Shown here: in pieces, positions 11,801-24,214 of the stretch
How the letters are laid out: every line of letters begins with the position of its first letter
Numbering within the stretch: the stretch's first letter is position 1
NCBI RefSeq assembly: GCF_023898315.1
Contig: NC_064622.1
Coordinates: forward strand, 276,759,503-276,823,502
From: Schistocerca nitens
Taxonomy: Eukaryota > Arthropoda > Insecta > Orthoptera > Acrididae
Direction: 5' to 3'
Length of the DNA stretch: 64,000 nucleotides
Program-made: the position numbers and the translations under genes
Notes under the pieces: generated by a model
What the model was told of the DNA's origin: nothing
Seen by the model: the letters and a program-made list of their open reading frames with translations, nothing else
Databases searched by the model: none

Positions 11801-13928
11801 GTGGGATTACATGGCAAAAGGACTCTGCCAGCTGTCAGATATGTCCACCTACAAATCTTGCCACAGTGACCCCATTCCACAAATCCAGCAGGATCTCCAG
11901 TCACTCTTCAAATCCTTAGCCCCATCCCAGAAACCCTCCATGGAGTCCATCTCTCAGCTCACTCCTAGCACTCCCTGCAATGCTACCTCCTACAAGCTTC
12001 CGTAAGTCCATAAACCCAACCAACCAGGATGCCCTATTGTGGCTGGTTACTGTGCCCCCACTGAGAGAATCTCTGCTCTCATAGACCAACATCTTTCAAC
12101 CTGTTAACCAGAACCTACCCTCCTCCATACAAGGTACCAACCATTTCCTCTACTGACTCTCCACATTTCCTGTCCCGTTACCACATGTTCATCAGTATTG
12201 ATGCCACCTCCCTTTACACTAACATCCCTAATGCCCACGGCCTTACCACAATTGAACACTACCTTTCCCAATGCCCAAAGGATTCCAAAACAACAACCTT
12301 CTTCCTAGTCACCATGACCAACTATATCCTCTCCCATAATTACTTTTCCTTTGAAGGCATTATCTACAAACAAATCTGGGGTACCGCAATGGGCACCCAC
12401 ATGGCACCATCCTATGTCAACCTATTCATGGGTCATCTGGAGGAATCCTTCCTAAACAACCAGAATCCTAAACCCCTCACCTGATTTTGATTCACTGACA
12501 ACATCTTTGCGATCTGCATCAAGGTAGAGGACATCCTATCCACATTCCTCCATAACCTCAACAACTTCTCCCCCATTTGCTTCATCTGGTCCTACTCAAC
12601 CCAACAAGCCAGCCTCGTAGATGTTGCCCTCCACCTCAAAGATGGCTACATCAGTACCTCCGTCCATATCAAACCTACTAACCACCAGCAATACCTCCAC
12701 TTCAACAGCTGCCAGCTTCCATACCAAGAAGTCCCTTCCACACAGCGTAGCCACTCATGGTATCACATCTGCAGTGATGAGTGGTCCCTCTCGAAATATA
12801 CCAAGGGCCTCACTGGCTCATTGAAGCTTTCACAAACTGTAATTATCCTCCCAACCTCGCACAAAACAAATGTCCCATGCCTTATCTTTCCAGTCTCCCA
12901 CTATCTCCCAAAGTCCCACCGTCCAGCCACAAGGGAGCATTCCTCATAATTCAGTACCACCCAGGACTGGAGCAACTGAAACACATTCTGTGCCACTGTT
13001 TTGACTACCTCTTGTCATGCCTTGAAATAAGAAATGTCCTGCCCACTATCCTTCACACCCCTCCCACAGTGGTGTTCCACCATCCACTAAACCTACACAA
13101 CATACTCGTCCATCCCTACACAACCCCTGCTCCCAACACTTTACTTCATGGCTCATACCCCTGTAATAGATCTAGGTGCAAGACCTGTCCCATACGCCCT
13201 CCCACCACCACCTACTCCAGTCCAGTCACAAATATCACCTATCCCATCAAAGGCAGGACTACCTGTGAAACAAGTCATGTGATCGACAAGCTAAGCTGTA
13301 ACCACTGTGCTGCACTGTATGTGGGCATGGCAACCAACAAGCTGTCTGTCCGCATAAATGCCCACCAGCTAACTGTGGCCAAGAAACAAGTGGACCACCC
13401 TGTTGCTGAGAATGCTGCCAATTATGACATTCTTCATTTCAATGACTGCTTCACAGCCTGTGCCATATGGATCCTTCCCAGCAACAACAGCTTTTCTGAA
13501 TTGTGCAGGTGGCAACTTTCCCAGCAATATATCCTACATTCCCGTAAACCTCCTGGTCTCAACCTTCATTAGTCATTGTCCTCACCCATCCAGCTCCTCC
13601 CCTGTTCCCATTCCAGCACTACACAGCCCTCATTCCACCATCATACCCAGTCTTTTTACTTATCTCCCTTTCCGTTTTGCCTCAGCCCCGTCCTCCCTCT
13701 TCCATACCTGTCTCCTGTCCTCCATCTAACCTCCTGATTGCACAAGCTACCCTCCTTCTCCACCTCGTCCCTGCACGCTCCTCAGCAGAACTTCACTGTC
13801 TGCCATCCCTACCCTACTATCCCTCCCCCTCCACACCCCAGCCTCCTCCTTACTCCCACCAAGTTGCCACCACCATGATGCACTGTTGCTGCTGCTCACA
13901 TTGTGGCTTCAGTTATCTGGGACTGCAG

Positions 13929-13975
<47 letters not shown>

Positions 13976-16900
13976 AGAATTACAAAAACAACTGTTTCCA
14001 TTTTAATGCACATAGATATATTATCGTATTTGCTGGAAATATTTAAAACATTATGGAAGATCAATTAAAAATTAATACAGTCATTATACTGTGTTTCATC
14101 CTGAAACAAAGCACAATGCACAAAAAATTAGTCTGCCTGAGAGACATCATGCTAATACCACATAACACTAATTTTAACATTGATATTAGCCTCAACTTGG
14201 CAAGGAGGAGAGTCTATAAGGTTTTTCAGGGTCATATATCTGGCTACAGCTGTTCACTGATGTGCCATAAGGTACCTCAATGTTCATCAAGTGCATATAT
14301 GATGCAGCCCTGTGAAGACGGATGCTGTCATCATGGAAGAAGAGTGTGTCTACAGCATACTCCTCATGAAGATTTAGAACAAAGGGCAACATTTGGTCAC
14401 TGAGAATGCTTAAATAAATATCCTGATCTATGTTGACACAAGCCTGAATGAATAGGAACAAGTCATGGTACAAGAAACAGCCCCTAACCATCACAGAACC
14501 ACCTCCTGCCTCAACTATGGCCTTAACAAAATTCTAATTCAACAGCCCTTTGGGTCTTTGGTGCACTTGATGCCTTGTACCATTTGAAAATAAACTACAA
14601 CTTATCAGAACACACAGTATGCCTCCAGTCTGTTACTGTCCAGTGTGGGCCATTTAAGGTGTGGAGGGTTATGTGCCACTGTGAGCAATATGTTTTTAGA
14701 GGTACTTGACTCCAAATGTCCAGTCACAGAGTTCCCTTTTAAATGTTCCAGAAACTGATGGCAGTAATTCCTGTTGGTTTCAAAATACTGTGACTGGTAA
14801 TGTGTGACACTCATCTGCAGCCCCTATCAGTTAGTACAGGGTTTCATGGTTGTGAGTGGTACACTACTACTTGTAGACATGCTGGACAGTCCACATTGAT
14901 ACATCAATAACTTAGGCAACTTAATTCACAGTGTGGTCATGGGCACATCCAAACAGAAGTGCTCCTTTCTGCCACTCTGCCACGTTGTCGACCCACCTTA
15001 CTGCGCTGATTGCATACCACTGACTGGCACATACACCCATCACAGTCGCGACTTCCGTCAGCGATGAAGCTTCACATGACCACCTGGTACCGGTCCTACA
15101 ACAACTACAACCTTACAAACTTTCAACTGAAACTTGTTTTTATCCTGTTACTAGAAGGCACTGCACCCAGTTAACAGAGGATAAGTATAAAAATTTGGTA
15201 CCCCAATTGTAATTATGAGCAATGATTCTAGATGCAAACCCATAAAAAATGTCATTGGTCATCCATGAGCAATTCACTTTTCTGGAAACGTTTAATGAGG
15301 AAAATTTTGTACATTTCCCTGATTTCTGTTTTTTTCATGCCATTCAGAATAAAAGCAGTAACATTTTGTACTTCTTAATATTGAAAACACCTGAAATTAA
15401 TCAAACCACAACCTGTTCAAATAACCAAACAATCTCACTCCAGTTGCAAGATTTTGGTACATAATTTCTGTTTCCTGCATCAGACTTTCTTGCTTGAGCA
15501 GTTTACGCTGGTGGAAGTAATTTTGTGCCACAAAGTGTAGCAGTTTAGCAGAGAATCCCAAAAGTTGTATTTGTTCTCCATGACACGTATGAATGTGGAA
15601 GTTAGTGAGGTGTCAATCTGGCAAATAGTGTACATGTTCTAAAAATTCATACTTTTATTTTTAATCATCTAATTGGTACAGAATACTTGCGTTATTTGGC
15701 AGTTATTTTTCAACCTTTACAAAGTAATAAATAAGTAGAATCCCTTTCATATTCTGGAAAATTGTGTCCATAACCTTTCCAATAAAATCAACCTCATATG
15801 TTTTGGAGTAGGCTCATCATGTTTTAGCCGATTATGATTTAACTTCTTCTTCTTCTTCTTCTTCTTCCTTGGCATTTGTCCTGCGTGCTAGTGGGGTCCG
15901 CTGTATTGGCTCGTTGTCGCCACTTCTTGCGATCTTGTGCCTGATCAGGGTGAAGGCCTGAGATCTTGAGGTCTTCATGCAGGTTGTCAAGCTATCACTG
16001 CCTTGGTCATCCTGCTGGCCATTTCCCATTTACATTTAGGTTGAAACTAGTCTTTGTCACTGTTTCCTCGTCTGCTCTAAGGACAAGCCTGTACCAATGT
16101 AGGTGGCTTTCTTTCATTTTGTCTACTATTGGTGCACCACTGTACAGCCTGTGAACTTCATTATTTGTGACGTGGTCATGCAATGTTAATCCCGATGTCC
16201 ACCTAAGCATTTTCATCTCCATCACATCAAGTCTTTGCTCTAATTCCTTTGTTGAAGGCCAGCATTCAGCCTCATACAGTGCAACTGGATGGATTACCGA
16301 TCGATATACTTTTGATTTGAGCCTGTTTCGTGTTGCATAGTACTGCAGTAACAGAACACCATTTGAGCCACGCACTGCTAAGGCAGTTGGAGATTTCTGC
16401 AGTGAGATTTCCATCGGCAGCAATTGTCGAGCCCAGGTACTTAAAAGTCCTTGCTGTTGGGAGGTCAACACCATTGATTCTGATGGTTACAGAATCATTT
16501 AAATCTGTGAAAAGGTAATATGTTTTCAACACATTGAGCCGTGGTCCTACGTCTGGAAGGTGGTCATTCCAGGCTTGAACTTGAAGTTGTAAATCATTCT
16601 TATCTTCACTGGCCAGTAGCACATCACCAGCATACAGTAACGTCCAGGGGGAGGTTTCCCGCAGATTTTTTGTGATGGCATCTATGACAGTGATAAAGAG
16701 TAGCGGGGAGAAAGTAGATTCCTGATGAACTCCCTCGGAAATAGGGAAGTCATCAGATAGTCTGGCAGCTGACTGTATCTGGCTCCTCAGGTTCTGGTAG
16801 AGTAGTCTGACCCACCCAACAAGCTCTTCAGGTACTCCATGCTTTCAAAGGGCAATTATGATTTAATGTCTAATTGACAAAAAGGTCATTAGAAACTGAG

Positions 16901-17852
16901 GCCAAGCCTGGCTGGGTTGAGGACAGGGGAGGAAATCAGTTTCCTCATTTTCTTGGAGGAAACCACAAGAAACTTAAATCTGTATGGTATATAAAGATTT
17001 GAGCCCAGTTCCTTGACAATCTAAGTCTTATGCCTCTAACACTATGCCACCTCACCCAGTTTCAATGATTGGTTTCATTGCTACTTCATTCTTCGTGTGA
17101 AGGGGTGGACCCCGCTACTGATACACAATAGCAAATTGTAAGGCAATCAGCTGACTTCTTTTTAAAATGGTTCATACACTGTCAAAGAATGAAGTTTTTA
17201 AATTTGATAGCTGTTCACATTTAACAAATTCTGAAGCCATATTTCACAAATTTTTTGTAGTTAATTGTTCAAACAGCAAATGCTGAATTCTTACTTCAGA
17301 TGTCTATTGCACCCAGTCATTTAATATTAGTTCCTCACTGAAACTTTTCAGCGTACCCTCATATGCTGTTGGCATAGTCTAAGAAACACTACTGTTTGCA
17401 GACGTATCACATCTGTGAGCTCACAGTTGACTTAATGAACCAAGATAAATCTAGACCAAAATTTTGAAGCCAGCAAATGAAACATATTGTCATTTTTTTA
17501 TGTGAGCAGTTTCTTAGCACACTTGTTAAATATGGAAATGAGAAGTTATTACATTCCAGCTACCAACTTCAACTTCACTGTCATAATTAATTTCAATTAA
17601 TCACTGCAACTATCAAACCTGAGTTTCAATGTCACCCACTGTGTGGGTTGTGAGGCTGCGGCTTGGATACAAGGAGGAGGTGGTGGAGATAAGACAGCGG
17701 GTAGGAGGATGTGAACAGAGAGAGGCTCAGTGGGTGATGGACAAAGAGAGAAGGGAAAGAGAAAATGGACAAAGTAAGGGGTGAGATGGAGAGTAAGATG
17801 TATATCCAATTCCCATACACATTAAGCAATTGCAAAACTTTGCCAGGTTCAC

Positions 17853-17884
<32 letters not shown>

Positions 17885-20800
17885 TCAAAAGGAAAATTCT
17901 TTCAAGTAAACTATAAAATTATAAAACAGAATAACTGGCCAGCACTACCTTCCGGACAAGTGTCAATAATGCTGATAGACACACATAAAAGTACACACTT
18001 TATCCCAGTTTTCAAAACTAATAATTCCTTCCCTGTGGAGGAAAGTACGATAAATTGTAGAAAGCCCCATCTATAGTGACAACAAAGGTTAACAGTTTGA
18101 CATTCAGATTTCTCTTCCTTTTTGTGAATTCTGTGTATGTTATAATGTTCTGTGATCAAGTGTCATTACTGCAAAGGTCCAAATCGATAAAAAATAACTG
18201 GTATCAATGTATCTAAGTCATAGGGAAAATTCCATACTTATGCAGCAAACACCCATCAAAGGTAACAAGAAGAGACTCTTATCTTCTTAACTCATATTTT
18301 AAAATAGTTGATACTTACAGTTTTCATCAAAAATAGTAAATACCACATCTATAACATGGTCAGACAGGTCAACATGTGCAACAGTTTTGGCCACATGTTT
18401 TAGAGTTGCTGTGAAATGGAAAGACATTCATTAGAAGTTTGATTTTAGTGTTCTATACTTTATAACTGGTAAAGTTAGACACTTGAATTAAGGTTCTAAG
18501 GAGCTTCTATTAGAAATGTTTATAAACTGTGAAAAGTATAATAGTATCTCTCCACTAACAACATTGATGCTGTTTGGTTTTAATCAATAATTCATTAATG
18601 AAAAGTTAAAGTTACATTTTTTGAAGATCTTACTGGAAACGAATGTTCAATCTCAGGATAGTATAAGATTGTAGCTCTCTACACCAAACACTATTAGCAT
18701 TTTTCTACACTTGCATGTTGAGTAAAAGATACAAATCTCTGTCAGTTACCTTGGTCAATTGAGGCACCAGCAATGTGATAGAAAGTTAGTGCAGTGTCCA
18801 CATCATTTATATTATTCAAGAAATGGAAAAACTTGAGATAATCATCTTTGCTTATACCTTTTGCATTTTCTTTGAACCTGTAATGAACAACAGTACTATG
18901 AAACATCAGTATAAAGAATGATTTTTATCATTACATAATTCATGATTGAAAACATCAAATATTTGGAATGAACTTAACAAGTGTGTTCTTACGCTTTTTT
19001 AACCCTTTTCAGCATTCTTGTTTTCTTCTTTTGTGGATAACCAGCATACGCCAAAAGTAATTCAGTGAAATCAGCCTCAGATATGTTGCCGTTTTCATCA
19101 GGACCTTTCCTTAGAAACTGAAAGAGAACATAAACTAATGAGTACTTCATGCTGGTAGATAGATGGAACTTTCACTGCATATTTAAATATTGCTGCACTC
19201 TCCACTGAAGATTTTAAACTTAACACCAAACCAAAAGGAAATAAGCTGAGGTCCAAATCACCGATTATGATACAACTGTCTACATTACTATGTAAAAAGA
19301 ACCCAGGTAAATGCATAACAATACAACAGAAGGTTGAAGCACTAGAATTAATTAGAATTTTTATGAGATAGTGTAAGATCAATATGTATCTTTCTGCTCT
19401 GAGATGCCTTTTGATATTCACAAACACTGCAAGTGCAACATGAAAAACGTGCTTCACGACACAAAAAATGCATGGCTTGTATTATTTCTAAAAGCAGTTA
19501 CTGGCTTGTTAGGATTTTGAGGTTTGTTTCCAAAATTTATGAGTATTATACATGTACAAAATAAAGGTAAACCCACAGCTGAGATAAGCAGCAACTATTT
19601 AATTGAAAATAGAGTACTGTAAATCTTATTTATGATGTCCTGCTTCTGACAGTGGGTAAAATATTTCTGAATAACAAGGCACACTACATTTATGTTTTCC
19701 TTTAAAATGAATCTTTTGATGAATAAAATACTATGCCTACAGTTATCTTTAAAGAAACATTTTAATGATAAGCCATAAAACTGAGCACCTGTATCAGCTG
19801 CTGATAGCAATGTATTTCATTTTATTAGCAGAAGAGGCATATTAGTATGGAGTATTAAATTTTTGCTACTTTTTAAGATCTTAATTTCATCTTCAAATTA
19901 ACGTACAGTGACTAAATATCTCTTGTCTGAGCTGTCACATAAGTGCTGGGCAAAAATCATTGTGCAAGTTTAAGTGTAGTATATCAGTTTCCATTATGAA
20001 TAATAAAACATCTAATGTGTAACCCAACTGATATAAAATTGTCTGAATATTTGCAAACGTTTGGCTCCAGAGCAATAATTTTAATTTGTATAATATTGAA
20101 CTGACTTCATCGAAACAACTGCAACTAAAATCACACAGGCACCTGAAAATTCACAAAAGCATGAGAAGAAGAACAAGAACAGAAAACCAGGCAGGTGCAA
20201 CTATTTGCTCAATATAATATGAAATACTTTTCATAATAATACTTTTAATTATAATTATTACAGATCTTGATGGAATGTAACATAATGCTTTATGAACTCT
20301 TATCGCATATTTGAATTGATTCATCAAACTAAAATTGATAATACATATATCCCTACATGCATAACACACTGAACATACTGTGCACATAACAACATACTTC
20401 TGCACTTTCTCCCATTATGGAACAATAACCTGATGCAAGGCAGCAGCTCAGGATGATCAAGCACTCATTCTATAGAAAGAGGCAAAGAATGGTAAACCCA
20501 CTCCATCTACGAAAAGTTCAAAATGGCTCTGAGCACTATGGGACTTAACAGCTATGGTCATCAGTCCCCTAGAACTTAGAACTACTTAAACCTAACTAAG
20601 CTAAGGACAGCACACAACACCCAGTCATCACGAGGCAGAGAAAATCCCTGACCCCGCCGGGAATCGAACCCGGGAACCCGGGCGTGGGAAGCGAGAACGC
20701 TACCGCACGACCATCTACGAAAAGGTCTTTAGAGGCAGAACATAAGCACTGCACTGCTTTGCTCAGAAGAAATAAATAACATAAAATAAAGTTGGTAATA

Positions 20801-23800
20801 GAATATAATAGTTACGTTTTTAAGAGGAACTTGGCAATTTTCACTCAAGCTACTTCTTTAAATGGAATTTATGTCTCCTTTTTCTGCCTTTTCACATTCT
20901 GATTTGTAGTGTAACAGGGCATTTTATCAAATATTCTGGTCAACTATGGGTATTCGTATCAGCTAAAGATGACTGTGATAGTGGGCATTTGTTGTGTAAT
21001 GTATAAAACAGGAGCAGATACTGTGCACTCCAGTCTGTGTTAGTACAGAGGGTACATGCAGTGGAACAATGAGGGCAGTGGTGAGCAGTCACACGATGCA
21101 CGGTGTTCACTTGCTGAACAATGCTAAATGTATGCTTTGGCACTTAGGTGGTGTCATGGATGGCTCCAAGTAAGAGGGCTGTCGACAATGTCAACATTTG
21201 TGAATATCCAGATTATTTAGTATCAGCTGGGTTACACATTACATGTTTTAATTTTCATAGTGCACTAGCCTGTCCAATAAAAACAAATGAACCACCTTTA
21301 TATTAAAAAAGAACTTTGATGTACGGCCTTTGTTAATGTTTGGTTAAATTATTTTGAGTCACCATCATTGGGATCTGTCATTGTTAGACTCAAAGACTTT
21401 AAATACAGATGAGTGCACATTAGAATTGGGAGTTTATTTAGTAGCTTGAAGTAGTTTTCATGATCTAACATTTCAACATCACCAAGTGAGGATCGAAGTC
21501 TAGAAGAAAAGGAAGTTTACAAAATGTGGTGGGATGGAGTAGCTGCACCACCAGAACAATTTCTAAGGACAACCGTTCATCTGCAAGATATATAACAGGT
21601 AATTGACAGGTCAAACATGGTGAGAATGTACCAAGCACAGACAGCAGCTCAAATGTGACACTGCAAACCCATCTTTTTCACCACAGATCATCATTAAACT
21701 ATACTGTCCTTGGTACTGTGAAACTAATGACAAAAATAAATTTTAAGTAAAAACCGAAATCCACAAATGACGCAAGCTACAATACTAGCTTCCAAATGGA
21801 CTCTTCACATCCATAAATGAGCTTACAAATTATCAGTGCACTTTCATTGTGATGTTCACTGGACATACAACCAATAATTATAGACAATTTGCAAAAAATA
21901 GTTTATGATTTTGCTAGCTCTTTCACACTTTACAGTTATACCCCTTTAAAAAGTTACTTTCGGCAGTGTATTTGCACAAGCTTAATGACAATCAGGATGA
22001 CAATGAACTATAGAATCTTAAGGCTATTCATTCTTATCAGTGCCTCAATTGAAAAAAATTACTATAATCTTTACCATTTCTTAACCTTCTTTAAATTATG
22101 TTGACTGTTGCTAATGATGTCACCAACTGTGTGACAATTATCATTAATCTTTGACTGGTGATCAACTTCCATATGTAATACATGATAACTAACATTACAT
22201 TAAATTAGCTGGAAGCTAGGACACAACTTTAGCCTGAGTGCCAAATGGCTCTGAGCACTATGGGACTTAACATCTGAGGTCATCAGTCCCCTAGAATTAC
22301 TTAAACCTAACAAACCTAACTAACCTAAAGGCATCACACACATCCACGCCCACGGCAGGATTCGAACCTGCGACCGTAGCGGTCGCACAGTTCCAAACGG
22401 AAGCACCTAGAACCGCTCGGCCACACCAGCCGGCCTTTAGCCTGATTTTCATTACACATAAACAGCAGTCAGTAGGACCAAACAACATATAGGACGGGGA
22501 GGGGAGCCAAGGCAGCAGAGAGAGGTGGGTGAAAATGATCAACTTTGGCTTCATACTGTCTTCTTCTTTTTCCTCCTCCTCTTCTATAAGGAGCAGAATT
22601 GTTCACCTACCAAAGTGTTGTGGTAAGGTTTGAGTAAATTGAAAGAGGCATAGAGTGTCATAAATAATGACCATGTTCTTTCATCTATTAACAGAGAGCA
22701 GCAATTTGAAAACTGATACTTACACTCACTTTTACTAATAGCACTAAACTTAAGGAGCCACTGTGATGATTAGGTACTTACCTCAAGACTCAGTATCTCT
22801 CTCTGTAATTGTTGTTGGAACTCGAGAAATTTCTCAATAGTCAATTTCTGGTCATGGTTTGGTCCGAAGAAATATGTTGTCAGCGCAGAATTCACACCCT
22901 ACAAATGAATTTCATGACCATAAGTAAAATAGATAAAAAAAATTTTATTTTGTGAAAATGAATAGGAAATGATGACTGGCTTAACTTTTTATTAAGTTTT
23001 AAACTTATAAAAATTCAAATTAACATTACCAAACAAACATGACTGTGTTGTTGATGGTTTATTTGATGCACTCTGCATTAGTTATTAAAACAATTAGGGG
23101 TTTGATTTCCGAATTACAAATCCATATCATGCCTTCTACAGCAAAGGCAACAATAAGAAGGAAGGAGGTATAGAGTTTAGAATGTCCTGTCAGTGACAAG
23201 ATTGCTAGAGACAGAGAACACACCTAGATTTGGGACGATGAAGGATATCAGTATATCCCGACATGTGTGTTAAAAGGCTTAGGTAAATCAAGGAAAACCA
23301 AACCTGGAGGGCCAGATGACAATTTGAACTACCTTCCTGTGAAATATGAGACCAATGTGAAATTGACATCTGGTATTAACAACACGGCTTATCTTCAGGC
23401 TACGTACAACAAGCATTATGCATGTGCATTTGAGTACTTTAAATTAGCTAAGTTGCTTTCAAATAATACAAACAATAACAACATAATGATATAGTAGTAT
23501 CAGATTACACAATTTGAAAACATCTGGTCATGCTGTATATTCCTTCTACAGAGTAGCCATCACATTTCATTCCAGGTATCTGCACAGGCCAGGTGTAAAC
23601 ATAGCATGAAAGTGCCATGATGCTGAAGAAATGATGTTGAGTGCATCCATGACTTTATGACTTAAATGACTGATCAAATGTTTAAAATAACTAATAAAAA
23701 AAGTCTTGGAAATTTATGCTGAAATCTGAGAGCTGTATGCAGCCAGCAAGGTGAGTTAAGCGATTCATTTCTTAACAGAGGCTAGCAGGAGATAGCATAG

Positions 23801-24156
23801 GTCAATTGTATATGTGTGCACACATATGTACGTATATGCATGAGAGAGAGAGGGGGGGGAGGGAGGGAGAGAAAGAGAGGGAGGCAGGGAGAGGGGGAGG
23901 GAGAGAAAGAGAGGGGGGAGGGGGGGAGAGAGAGGGGGGGGGCGGGTTCTGCAAAATCATTGTTTCATGAAAGAAAAGTTCACCGTGACTAAGCATGAAA
24001 ATAAAGGGTAACATATGATGAACAGGGCACAGCTCATATGATCTGATCCAAGTTATTTCTATTTGAACAATGGAAAGTCCATGTCGGAATATCAAAAATA
24101 TTATGAAAAGGATAGACTGTTACTCACCATGAAGATGACATGCTGAGTAGCAACGC

Positions 24157-24214
<58 letters not shown>

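Noticed and set aside
12781-13572. A 263-codon plus-strand open frame considered as a host gene
   Set aside because: It contains the linker and GIY-YIG endonuclease region of a Penelope-like element and belongs to that element.
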